Shown here: piece after piece, positions 1 to 10,713 of the stretch
Layout of the letters: each line of letters begins with the position of its first letter
Numbering within the stretch: position 1 is the stretch's first letter
Position numbers and translations under genes: made by a program
NCBI GenBank assembly: GCA_014529385.2
Contig: CM043942.1
Span: forward strand, 55,613,340-55,677,339
Direction: 5' to 3'
DNA from: Adiantum capillus-veneris
Taxonomy: Eukaryota; Streptophyta; Polypodiopsida; Polypodiales; Pteridaceae
Length of the DNA stretch: 64,000 nucleotides
Notes under the pieces: model-generated
Seen by the model: the letters and a program-made list of their open reading frames with translations, nothing else
What the model was told of the DNA's origin: nothing
Databases searched by the model: none

Positions 1-302
1 TGATAACCCTCTCGGGTTTGGTCTTGTTCTAATATAGCACTCTGTCGAAGCCATGCCTGCAGTGATGGCTGAATAGCTGGTTGGTCCTGGTAGTTGGACG
101 TCGGTGGTCGGGTAGAATGTGAGGTAATGTCATACTCTTCTGGAAAGGGATTAGTCGACTTGCTAGGGGTGTAGGTGGCTCTTGGTACCTCGTCGGGGCC
201 ATAGGTCGATGCTCCCGGAACTGTTGCCTTTTCAACCTCTTCTGGGAGAATACATTTGTATTCTCGCCCGTATCTGTCAACAAAAACAATATCCTTCCCC
301 AT
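1..302 (-). CDS. gag-like reading frame of element A, open at the window edge
   Basis: From an ATG at 302-300 the minus strand stays open to base 1, so about 100 residues are visible and the end lies outside the window. The frame begins MGKDIVFVDRYGREYKC and later has a proline/threonine-rich stretch (PSKSTNPFPEEY). A V-D-x-x-G pattern followed by an aromatic or charged residue and a Cys recurs in the ORF upstream at 416-898, so the two look like parts of one protein. Position after an LTR, primer site and long leader makes gag the natural role, but I recognise no capsid or zinc-knuckle domain here. A different frame over the same bases (29-313) is a shadow. Confidence 0.45.
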   Translation of the reverse strand, partial: MGKDIVFVDRYGREYKCILPEEVEKATVPGASTYGPDEVPRATYTPSKSTNPFPEEYDITSHSTRPPTSNYQDQPAIQPSLQAWLRQSAILEQDQTREGY

Positions 303-415
303 AGCAGTTTCATAAGAAAATAAGAAAAAAACCTTGTCTTTGTTTAATTCATTTGGGTAGGGTTCCTTGCATCGAAAGTGAGAGAATATTCCCTCGCTTT
401 CATGCTTGTAAATCC

Positions 416-898
416 CTACATTCTCATTATAGGTTGGGACCCTGGTTTTTTCTTATCATACATAAAAAGCGCTCCAGGTCGATCAATGTTAGGAGGCGGT
501 TCTTGGGTTTCTGAAACTATTTTCCCTTTTGCCACGTTATCCCCATATCTGTTGTAATCCTCAGGGTTACTCACTATCAGATAGTGGTTTCCCTTTTTGT
601 CTCTGAATCTGTCTCCATCATCGTAGACTCGAATTATCTCTAGTCTCTGAGCCGGTCTTTCTTCAATACAAATACACTTGCGTCCCCGATAGTCAGAATA
701 GACTAGGGCTCCCCTCGAGTTAGTTCCTTCCAAGAAGATTATAGTGAACTGGGTTTCGTTTAAAGGATGTAGGGAGGTGCTCCCTCCTGGCATTGGTCCT
801 TCACCGTTGAAACCTACTGGCTGTTGACTCCCCGTCATGAAGAAGGACTTTTTCGACAAAGTGTCAGTATCACTACCCTCTTCAATGATTGGTGCCAA
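416..898 (-). CDS. gag-like ORF of element A, 160 aa
   Basis: A minus-strand ORF starting MAPIIEEGSDTDT, rich in acidic and basic residues in its middle (DYRGRKC, DDGDRFRDKKG) and Pro-rich towards the end. It ends at a TAG, after which the same frame stays open for about 30 more codons. It lies about 1.6 kb after the LTR and primer site, as the first protein of an LTR element would. No conserved capsid motif is recognised; the gag call rests on position and on likeness to the frame at 1-302. It could instead be an extra ORF before gag, as in Tat/Ogre-type elements. Confidence 0.4.
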   Translation of the reverse strand: MAPIIEEGSDTDTLSKKSFFMTGSQQPVGFNGEGPMPGGSTSLHPLNETQFTIIFLEGTNSRGALVYSDYRGRKCICIEERPAQRLEIIRVYDDGDRFRDKKGNHYLIVSNPEDYNRYGDNVAKGKIVSETQEPPPNIDRPGALFMYDKKKPGSQPIMRM

Positions 899-2481
899 TG
901 GGTCTAGTCTCGTCTGAGTTACACTCTATTCTGTGGACGTGGTGCTAATTTGACTTTTGACACTTTTAGCTCCCGAATTAACAAAGGCTCCTGACCTTAA
1001 ATACATAAGAATGAAAGTTTTGTTGCAAACTTAAAGCTTACCTAGACTCCTTCTTCCTGTATAGCTTTGTGATGACCTCCTTCTAGGATCTACACAAGGA
1101 TGGTTAGTATGTTCACAAGTGTTTTCCCTGAATTACCAAAAAATATTTCAAGTATATACAGCAACCACTTAGTCAGTCTTCTGGTGGTCCAATTTCAATT
1201 ATGAAATGACGGTTGGGATCTATATAGAGAGTATGTCCTAGCAGTATAGTGACAAATTGCAAAAAGTGTCTGATTCACTACTTCCTTAGTCTATCGCGAT
1301 AGACTGACAGTTTGCTCTGGCACAAGTCAATTCAAAATTTGACTTTACCCTTGAGTTCCAGTTACCCTTTATAGCCTATCCCCCAAGTTTTGTGATGTTT
1401 GGACACTTGGGTTGGGTTTTGGTCCCATTTTAGTATTTGAGTCGGAGCTTGATTCTCTATCTGACCTTCAGTGATCTAAATGCCTTGAATTTTGGTGTGT
1501 CTTCTATTTAGGCCCTGATAAAGCTCTCCCTAGGGAAAAATTGAAAGAAAAGTTCCCCAACAGAAATTTCCTTGGTCTATCGCGATAGACTGAGCACTTT
1601 CTCCATTTTCAGCTTTTTTCCAAAGTTTTCTCCACAGTTGGTTTAGCCTCCCCTTGTGTAGTGCATTGACCAATTGTGGCACTGTTTGGACATTTGGTCA
1701 AAGACTTCTTGCCCTTGTCTCTGAATTCAGACTCCAAACACCAGTTTTGAAGTTTTGGGGTCATAATTGGTGTTCAAATTCACTCAATTTTTGTGAGTAC
1801 CCTTGTATTGATGTGTTAAGCTTGTGGTATAAGGGTTTTTTGCTTGTTGCTAGACAAACACCACCTTCACTAGTCTATCGCGATAGACCAGGCAGTGAGC
1901 AATGGGGACTTAATTTTTTGTCTGTTTTTGCATAGTCTTGTTCCCTGTGTCCATATAAGTCTATCCCCCAAGTTTTATGAAGTTTGGACTTATTTTGACC
2001 TCAAACTCAAGCACTTCACAAATTTCACTTTCCTCTGACAATTCACAACTCCATTGCACTTGAAGTGATGCAAATTTGATGACACTGCATCTTAAACTTG
2101 TGCACATCAGTCATACCCTATGACATAGTCAGTTTACCCTTGGCTAATGGTTATATCTCATCTTCGCCTCTTTAGGTTCACTTAGTGTTTCCTTATGACA
2201 ATCACTTGTTTCTTTTTTGCGGTTTTATAGCGTTTTTCTACTCTATTTCTTCACAAGTATAACAAGCACTCAAAACCAAAAACCATAACTCCACATTATC
2301 CTATTTAACTAAATCTAACTAGTCGCAGACCTTCGGCAAGACACAGCTTCCTAGCTATCCACTAGACCTCATTATACTCTATCCTGGATCTTGTTCTTAA
2401 AGTTTAATCTCTCTCTAGTCAAAACTAAAGTAAGCTAACCATCACACGAGTGACGTAGATCTCCCTACTTAAGGTCTTGTG
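899..2481 (-). other. untranslated leader of element A
   Basis: About 1.6 kb between the primer site and the first gag-like ORF, without a convincing coding frame. A long leader of this kind fits Tat/Athila-type gypsy elements. Its distinctive content is a degenerate tandem repeat, listed separately. The bases toward 2300-2480 show no structure I can name. Confidence 0.5.
1280..1995. repeat. degenerate ~290-bp tandem repeat with a 16-bp perfect palindrome in each unit
   Basis: The palindrome GTCTATCGCGATAGAC occurs at 1289-1304, 1575-1590 and 1873-1888, spaced 286 and 298 bp. A second marker, CTATCCCCCAAGTTTT followed by a TTTGGAC motif, recurs near 1375 and 1961, twice that period. The bases between the markers are only loosely alike, so the repeat is old except for the palindrome, which is unchanged in all three units. 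Confidence 0.75.
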
Positions 2482-2499
2482 TCCCCGACAGTGGCGCCA
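2482..2499 (-). other. primer binding site of element A (tRNA-Asp type)
   Basis: On the minus strand the LTR end is followed after one base by TGGCGCCACTGTCGGGGA. Plant Tat/Athila gypsy elements use the similar TGGCGCCGTTGCCGGGGA, complementary to the 3' end of tRNA-Asp. Its place right after an LTR ending in CA fixes the polarity of element A. Confidence 0.8.
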
Positions 2500-2500
2500 A

Positions 2501-3163
2501 TGTTTTAGGGCAAAACTACTCCCCTGTTCATACTCACGAGCACGACACAGACAACATACTTATCATCCGATGACACGACTAACCTGTAGGTGCACGTAGG
2601 CAATCTCGTTAGCTTGTGAGGTTGAGACCAATCTACACATACGCACTTTTATGATGCATCAATCACTAACCCTGGTAGAATGCAACCCACTCTATCCCTA
2701 AACGCTCACAACACCGTTTACACATCTAATGAACTCGGAATCGCATCAAACTTACTAGGCATCATCCTCTAACTAGGACATACTTACCTATAAGTCTAAT
2801 CTCACCAGATTTGAACCCTAGCTATCTCGAATACTGTCGCAATAGACCAACAGGTCATAATCCAAAAGTGGACGAAACTTAAGTTTATCAGTATCTATGT
2901 GTAGCTAATCTCTTTCTCATTCCATGAAGCACTTGATTATTGAAACAGACACCGTTTGTGCTAATTACAAGCAAAACAAGCTCGAGGAAGAATCGATCGT
3001 GATCAATTCGAAACGGCGAATGCGTGGCGTGGGCGCGTAGCTCTCGGAGATAATACCGCGATGGTGTGGTCGCGTCGTGAATCCGGTGAGGGAGAAGCGC
3101 GTAGCGAAGAGGATAAGACACACTCACTCTCTCTCTCTCTCCCTCTCAGACTCGTACGACACA
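2501..3163 (-). mobile_element. 5' LTR of element A
   Basis: In plus coordinates the LTR starts TGTTTTAGGGCAAAACTA, so on the element's strand it ends in TAAAACA next to the primer site. The outer end is less sure: ACACA at about 3163 (TGTGTCG on the element strand) after a CT-rich tract is the best TG..CA partner. The other LTR lies outside the window, so neither the target duplication nor the outer end can be checked. Short ORFs inside are shadows. Confidence 0.6.
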
Positions 3164-3771
3164 GGATTAATATTCAAAAAGATGTTGTCCAAAAAATGGT
3201 TCTAAGGTGACTTCTATACTTTAGTCACCTTAGCTTAAAAATCTGCATGGGGTTCTCTTGCTCATGATTACAAAGTGGGAATAAATCTGAGTCCTGACTA
3301 ACTGACTAATATTTACATAATCCAGACGAATGGATCAAAATGATAAGACGTCTTTGACTTAAAAAATGGAATTTGATATGCTTTACAAGATGGGCTCATT
3401 ACAACAGTTGGACCAATGGGGCTCCAACATGCCGTTAGCGCCTGTCGCGTAAATCGCATTTCAAAATGCCTTAGGTAGGGAAGGGGGATGACATCAATCA
3501 ACAACATTGGGGTAGCACTTTAAAACGTTGTCACAATAGGAGGTGACAAGGATTCCATCATCAAAGGAGGGGAGAATGACGATCCAATGCTACTTTGGTA
3601 GTAGCGTTTTTAAATGTAGGTAGCACAGGATAGGGAAGTAGGACACCGGCGACAAGGGAGATTATCTTCTCCTTCTCTTCTTTGTAGGGTAGCTCCACCT
3701 CACCAAGGCTCTAACACCATGTCAAAGTTAGTGATGCGGAATCATAGAGACCAAGGAGAGTGAGCATGAGT

Positions 3772-3772
<1 letters not shown>
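3164..3772. other. non-coding stretch with a primer-site-like remnant
   Basis: No convincing gene. At 3699-3714 the minus strand reads CATGGTGTTAGAGCC directly after TTTGA, resembling an LTR end plus a mutated tRNA-Met primer site (TGGTATCAGAGCC). No matching LTR is found, so it is at most a relic. Confidence 0.3.

Positions 3773-3815
<43 letters not shown>
3773..3815. repeat. (GA)n microsatellite
   Basis: An almost pure GA dinucleotide run of about 40 bases. Confidence 0.95.
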
Positions 3816-3817
<2 letters not shown>

Positions 3818-6813
3818 CTTAAACCAATCAACCTTGGCAATGAATAATTGAATGTATATACAATGGAGGCAAGGGTTTGCTTATATAGCAACCAAAAACT
3901 TGAAGAGTTTTTACAAAAATTTGCCTTTACACCTTAGACAAGATTTAGAAATGATGATTTGACTGCTTCTTATCTCTTCTTCCTTAAGAATTTTGTTGTT
4001 TTGGTAAGGTTCTTTTGATATCATCTAGTTAAACCATGAGCTTATGAATCCACTCACACACCTTAACATATATTTCATCCTGATTGTTACCAAAACTGCC
4101 ATTTGAGTTAGAAGACCTCTCTTCCAACTGACTCCGTTGGCCTCATGTGTCTAGTAGTTGGTTCACCCTTTGATGGAGATTCAGGTTTCTCTCTATATCT
4201 CTCCATCCTCATGTCATTTTTGCCAGCTAAGGCCAAGTCTGTTCTGACTTGCCACATCTGTTTTGACTACAACTATTATAGACTCATTAGAGAATGGGTT
4301 AAGGATGCTCTCGTGGTCAGAATTGAGTGTTCAAGGCTCTATGGGAAGCTCTTGTCAAGCACTAACTCCACACATAAATAATGCTTTGAAAACATGTGGG
4401 TGGAAGGACTAATTGTGGCTCCAAAACCTACTAAAAATTGAGGATTTTTGTGTTTCCAATTGAGGGCGAGCTTTTCGAAATGGGGCCTCTAAACCCAAAC
4501 CAATGGGCCTACCCTCCCAAAATGTTTGTAAAGAGGTACGCACACTACTTGGGGCACCACCTTCTTTTGGGAGTGGAGAAGGAAACCAATCAAAATAACA
4601 CTTGCACTCACCCACTCAAGCAACACACTTTGAAAACCCCCTTACTCTATATACAATTTGGACACTTGAACACCATCAACGATTATGCAACCCAATGCCG
4701 TGCATCAAATGAAATATGCAATTTGTGGAATATCATTCACCTTCTCCCCATATGAATACCCACAATACATCCAAACTCCTCCTCTCTCAAGCACTCATAA
4801 AAAAAGAAATCATGCGCACAAGACTTGCCTCTCAAACACACAAGAGAATCACTTACATCAAACTAACGCACTTTGCATAGAGAGCTCATCTCCATCTATC
4901 CAATGCCGTGACACAAATAAAATCACCATGAGAGGTAGCCACATGCATATGTAATGAAGCAAAAGAGAGTTGGAGTGAGAAATTTCTTTAGACCAATTGA
5001 ATAAGTGTGGAGAAACAAACCAATGGTAAATTGAGAATAGAACACTTACTTAATTTCTCGCACACCTTTTAAGGGGAGGACAGACGCTGGCTAACCATCA
5101 CGAAATTGCAACACTTGAAAGTTTTGAAGATGATTTAATGATCATTAACATAACCATGAGAGAGATCATGATGTATTTACAAGTTATTTGAGGTGCTACA
5201 AATGATTTATTGGGTTGATGGAGTAAGAGATTGTAGAATAGAAAGAGTGGAGGATAGAGTTGCACTTCCTCCAAAGAGGAGGGTTAGGAGGGAGGATGTG
5301 AAAGAGGGAGAGTTGGGGTTTTATCTACTATTGATCAAGAAACAACATGAAGTTGAAAATATAGGTGTGTGTCCTTGAGTCTCTCCAAGGGGGGCTATTT
5401 ATAGTTGTGTAAGAGTGGGATTATGCTACACTTAATTAGGGTGAGTGATTAGCCCTAATTAAGTGTCCTTTCAACACTCATTGAATATTGGACATAAAAG
5501 GGACTATTTATTCACCAAAAATATCATTTTAAACCGTGAAGGCTCCATAGGGATGCATAATGTAGGTGGGCCCCACCATGAGGCCCTACAGGTGGCTCGT
5601 GCGGGGTATCTCAACTTGTCTGTCTTGGCATTTAGAAAGCATCTTTAGGTTGGTCCCATCACATGCAAGTGACCTTGAACACTCATTGCTATTCTAGAAG
5701 ATGAGTAGGGGAAAAATAAGATCTCACCCTCTTGATTTACTTGATGTACAGGTCCCTTTTGCTACGAGTCTGACAGATTTACACTATTTTGACCATAACT
5801 TTTTACCTATAGCTCGGAATGACATGCTTCAAAAGGCAAATTTGACCTTCTCAACATGTTTGATATGAATTTGGACTATTCTTCATGCCCATGCACTAAG
5901 TAATTCGGTTTGGAAGGTCCACACTAGGCTAGGGAACCTTTTACTTCCAAGTCTTCTTGTATGAGTCCTTTGCTTGTATACATCCAAGGGGAATCATGCT
6001 TTTTCAAAAGGCTATGATGCTTAAACAAATATAGGAGGGCCCAATATTATTTTCTTGTGAAAATAATATACAATTGGAGTCTTTTTGAAAAGAGAAAAAC
6101 TATAGGTATATTCTTAAGAGATATTGGGCCACCTATGTAGGGGGCATAAAAGAGATGGACCATAATCTTTGGTAAAGGCAAGTGGAGAGTTGATTTCCAT
6201 GGTAATTTATCTATATGGGATGGAAGATGGAGATATTATTTTTCTACTACTAATTCACAAGAGGTAAGAAAGTTTGGGGGTAGATAGCTGGGTATTGTAT
6301 GCTTACTTTTATTTACAAAGCAAAAAAGAAAAGGGTGGTAATATAAATATATGACTAAGGTGACATTTTTGCGAAGAGTATAATGTATGTGTCACCACAA
6401 AGGTTAAACGAAGAGAGGGAATTTACTCTAGATAACTTAATAGCGTAGAAAAATATATACACAAATGAGGAAGAGGACGTTGAGTAGGCTGAAAAATGTT
6501 GCAAAAAGATGGTTACCATTTTATGCCACTCACCAATCAACAAATGCAATTGCCTAATTGCATGCTAATCAAATTTTAATTCAAATGCAGACTAGTGCAC
6601 ACACTAAATGCTAATTAATGCAACCTATTATTCTTCAATTCAAACCATCTTATCCATGGAGGGTAGTGGTCTCTTCGGCCTACCAAGCGCTCACATGGGT
6701 AGGTTAGGGCTCAATAATTGGTATATGCAATTAGGGAGACTAATTAGAGAATGCTAATATCACCGAACCTCTAATACCACTTGTTGGGCTAGGGTGGATC
6801 AATGAGACCCACT
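3816..6813. other. unassigned intergenic sequence with LTR-like traces
   Basis: Three kilobases without a convincing gene; open frames are short and match no family I know. Around 5385-5410 a GGGGGGCTATTTATAG box resembles an LTR core promoter and is followed by a hairpin (5429-5465). At 6771-6783 the minus strand reads CCCAACAAGTGGTATTAGAG, a close match to an LTR end plus tRNA-Met primer site, yet it lies only about 40 bp past the pol end of element B. These look like overlapping relics rather than one intact element. Confidence 0.35.
5429..5465. repeat. inverted repeat, perfect 13-bp stem with 11-base loop
   Basis: CACTTAATTAGGG at 5429-5441 is the exact reverse complement of CCCTAATTAAGTG at 5453-5465. 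It lies about 30 bp after a TATA-like CTATTTATAG, so it would fall in the 5' leader of any transcript started there. There is no U tract to suggest a terminator. Confidence 0.75.
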
Positions 6814-6823
6814 TTTCATTATC

Positions 6824-7903
6824 TCAATCCCATAAATCAGAGATGGGAGGGTTGCCTTGGGTATGTTCGGATTCCAAAGCTGGTTCTTCCTTGCACATCA
6901 AAGCTTTGAAAATAGGTGGAGCATTTGCCAAGCTAAAGGGAGCCATGCCAATTTGGAGCTTAGACAATGTAGGCAGATGACTTCCTATCAACGGATTGAT
7001 ATGTTGAAAGTAGGGTTTTAATCTCCATCCATTGGCTCTGGTCTTGTGGAGTTTTCCTGATAAATCTGCTAATCTGTAACTACCATTCCAAAACTTTGTT
7101 TTTATCATGAAAGGTCCTTCCCATCTTTGCAAAAACTTTTTGTCAAGTCGAGTATCAAGTCGGTTATCATAGTGAAGAACCAACATACCTTCCTTCAATC
7201 CTTTCCCCTTGAGCTTCTTGTTGATTTTGTCCCTTTGGCTTGTCGCTTTGGTGATGTAGTGATCAATGGACTCTTCTCTATTTAGCTCAAGTCATTGGAG
7301 ATCTAAGATCTTTTCATGTAGAACCTCTTTTGGTTTTTTTGCCACTCTTGCAAGAACACGCAAGCTTGAGAGCTCTACCTCAATGGGGAGGAGTGCCTCC
7401 TGTCCATAAACTAGATGAAAAGGGGTGAATTGGGTAGATACCTTGAAAGATGTCCTATACGCCCAAAGAGCAGCCGTCAAATGGCGATCCCAATCATTAG
7501 GCCAGTCCACAACCTTCTTATAAATGATCTTACATATCATTCCATTCACTTTTTCCACCAATCCATTGCATTGAGGATAGTAGGGTGTGGAATGCAGGTG
7601 TTTCACTTTTAACCTCCTCAAGAGATCATTCAGAAGGTCAGCCCTAAAACCCGGGCCTCAATATGATAAGATTTCTAGAGGTGTTCCAAACCTACTACAA
7701 ATATGGTAAAAAATAAACTTTGATACCTCTTCGGCTGTGATTCAAGTTGTGCTTATTGCTTTCGCCCATCGTGTCATGTAGTCAACACCCATGATGATGA
7801 AAACCTTTCCTATAGAAGTAAGAGGTAGGGGACCTATTGCATCCACACCCCACTTTTCAAAAGGGCGATAAGATATTATTGGGACTCGAGGCTCATATGT
7901 TAG
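6824..7903 (-). pseudogene. integrase core and C-terminal domain of element B
   Basis: Integrase joins retroelement cDNA to the chromosome. Reading down from 7903 the frame shows KWGVDAIGPLP with the first catalytic Asp, then a region where the second Asp motif (normally S-D-x-G) reads S-Y-stop-G at 7656-7658, so the second catalytic residue is lost. TGA stops also occur at 7904-7906 and 7742-7744. After that come HSTPYYPQCNGLVEKVNGM, which carries the usual third acidic region, and the GPF/Y-type C-terminal domain (RWEGPFMIK, then NGSYRL) near 7000-7110. The last ~40 residues extend beyond the domain without likeness to element C. Confidence 0.85.
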
Positions 7904-8874
7904 TCATCTATCCCCAACAATTTGGCATGGCTTACATGCCTTACACCAATATTGGACATCACGATGTAAGCTCGGCCAAATAAACCCTGCTTGTAAAATC
8001 TTCCTACTTGTAATATCTTGAGAAAAGTGACCACCACAGACATCATCATGACATGAAAGAAGAATTTTCTCTATCTCTTGCACACCTGGTACTCTCCTCA
8101 AGACCAAATCTTTCCCTTTGTGATATAAATCATTGCCAATCAACTGGTAACATGTGGCCTTCTTAACTACTCTATGTCTTTGCACCTTGTCTAAGTGTTT
8201 GGGACACTCACCTGCTTTTAGAAAGAAGATAATGTCTTTTAGCTCCTCTTGACCTTGATATTTGGGTTCATATAGTTTCACACCTCCTACCGCCATTTGA
8301 AGCTTTTCATTTGCGAGTAAGTCTGCTTCCTTGTTATGAGTTCTCACAATATGTTGTACCTGTGTTGCTTGAAAACCCTTCATCAAAGCTCTTACACTAC
8401 TAAGACACTCAAACAATGTACGATTCTTGCACCTCCAAGTCCCTTGGATTTGCCTGACCACTAGCAAAGAATGACCTTTTATAATAAGTCTTTGTATGCC
8501 TAATTCTTTGCATTCTTCTAACCCAAGGGTTAGAGCAGCATACTCAGCCTCATTGTTAGAGTGAACATTGGGTAGAGTGATACCTTTTCCAACCATTACC
8601 TCCTTTTGTGGGTTCAAAATGATGATCCCCCTGCTGATTTGTCTTTTTGGCGTTGATAAGCTCCGTCAAAGCATAAAGTATGGGCATTATCAATCTCCTT
8701 CACTTTGAACTGTTTTAAGCCTTCCTCTCTTTGTAGTCGTGATCCTTCCCTTTCTCTCACTTTGTAGGTGAGAATGTCTGCAAGTCCCGCTCTTGTGCTA
8801 TCTTCTACAAGGAAAGTGTATTCAAATTCTTGGAGTTCAAGCATCCACTTTTCTATTCTAGATGAGAGGCTCAT
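7904..8874 (-). pseudogene. second (plant-type) RNase H and integrase zinc region of element B
   Basis: Two overlapping frames joined by a frameshift near 8614 encode an RNase H fold: CFDGAYQ (first Asp), NNEAEYAAL (Glu), KGHSLLVV and NKEADLLA (last Asp). The third active-site residue is His where element C has Asp (FGDALLLV), a likely inactivating change. The integrase zinc motif follows: His residues in CHDDVCGGHF and the Cys pair in CKACKPC. A second RNase H after the RT-linked one is a known mark of the plant Tat gypsy lineage. The integrase Cys pair kept here is lost in element C. Confidence 0.85.
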
Positions 8875-8904
8875 GTGTTGTACTACATATGGTAGATTGT
8901 GCTC

Positions 8905-10686
8905 TTAGGTGAGAAAAACAAATGGCACAGGGAGAAGATACGATCGAAACTTCCTTACCGCAAACAAGATTGCAAAGACCACTTTCTCCATTTCAGTGTA
9001 TCCCTTCTCAGCCGGAGTCATCACCTTGCTTGCAAAATAGATCGGCCTCATGTATGATGTTTTAGGATCTTTTTGCATCAAAACAACACCAATTTCTTCG
9101 ACTAGGAGATGGATGAAGCGAGACATGTACCTCACTTTGTGGTTGAAGGTCATTAGCTCCTTAGTTGTTGTTGGTGGAGATAATGACAAAAGGGCCTCTA
9201 CTTTAGAGGGATCCACTTGAATTCCTTGTGAAGAAACCACATGGCTTAGCAAAACCACCTGAGATTCACCGATATGACACTTCTCTGGGTTGAGTTGTCC
9301 CCCAAATTGATGGAGCCTCATAAGCCCCTCTTCAACCTTTTGGCAGTGAAGTGATCTACAACTATAAATACAGAAATCATCCATAAAGACACTTATAGAT
9401 TTTCCAAAGAATGGCTGAAATACAAATATTGTGAATCTCGTGAAGGTGCTAGGAGCATTGGTGAGCCCAAAAGGCATTACTCTGAATGAAAAACATCCCC
9501 AAGGTGTGATGAAGGTGGTTTTTGGTTGGTCCTCTTCTGCTATTCTAATTTGAAAATATCCTGAATACCCATCACACACAGTGTAGCATTCGTGACCTAC
9601 TACTTCATTCAAAATTTCATCTTGGAAAGGGAGGGGAAAGTGGTCCCTCTTTGTCGCAGCGTTGAGGGGTTTGTAATCCACGTAGACCCTCCACTTACCA
9701 TTCTTCTTGGGAGTGACTACAATAGGTGATACTCATTCGGAGTTGGATACTGGATAGATGAAGCCAACCTTCAAGAGTCGATTTACTTCTTGTAGGAGAG
9801 CCTTTTGTTGCACAGATCCTAATCGCCTTAACTTTTGAGCCACGGGTTTGGTCCCCGGTTTCAATTCAATTCGAGGCTCTATTACATCTACACCTCTTAT
9901 TTGTGAGTATTCAGTGATAAACAAATTGGGATACCTCCTTAACATATTGATGTAGGACCTCTTCTCCTCACAAGTAAGATCTTTTGCAAGCATCTTCTCA
10001 AATCCTTCTTCAAGGTGGTGGCATCTTTCATCCCCTCGTGTGTGATTGTCTGTTGGCTTTTCTTCTACAGAAACATCTTGGGTGTTGGCGTTGAATAAAA
10101 TTCCCATTACCTCCAAAGAAGACTCCTCTTCACTGGTTGATGCACTGATTGATGCTTCCTCATCACTTGAGTAAGGACTCTCCTCCTCGCTCTCTTCATC
10201 TGTTGTGGTTTCATAGTTGATATCTAGTTGCTTTCCTTCTTGCCAATCATACACCACTGGTTGACCCTTCTTAAGAATCAAACGACCACTTCCCCATTTT
10301 TTATCTGCATTCACAACAATGAACCAAGGCCTCCCTAGGATGATGGGATAGCCCTCCCCCTTAGCCGGCATGACATACATATCCACTCGTGCATCTATGT
10401 TACATACAGAGACTTTTACATTTTCAATGATCCCCAAACACTTCACACTTGAGTTGTTGGCTAGCCTAGCTTGACAATTAGAGGACTTTGTAATTTCAAG
10501 CCCTAACCTGTTCATTGATTTTTCTGTGATCACACACATTTGAGCTCCACCATCAACATATACATTAGACACCTTTTTACCCCTTATGTAAGCATCCACA
10601 ATGGGTTCCACATCTTTTTGTAGCTTTGAGGTCACAACCTTAATGGAAAGATTTGCTTTCTTTTTTGGAATTCTTGTACTTACCAA
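8905..10686 (-). pseudogene. protease and reverse transcriptase of element B
   Basis: The upstream part holds an aspartic protease with VDGGAQMCV; D-G-G replaces the usual D-S/T-G and is shared with element C, so it is a family trait. Reverse transcriptase follows: TPKKNGKWRV, FRVMPFGLTNAPSTF and the catalytic FMDD in SVFMDDFCIYS. A TGA at 9733-9735 replaces the Trp of the SEW motif seen in element C. After RYMSRFIHLL the frame jumps to VEEIGVVLMQKD; about 60 residues present in element C, covering the connection region and start of the first RNase H, are missing. Confidence 0.88.
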
Positions 10687-10713
10687 CTTTGGCCATTGCC
10701 TTCTTACTTTGGC

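Noticed and set aside
3699-3714. A full LTR element at 3.7 kb based on the primer-site-like GGTGTTAGAGCC
   Set aside because: No second LTR, no coding remnant and two mismatches; kept only as a weak relic.
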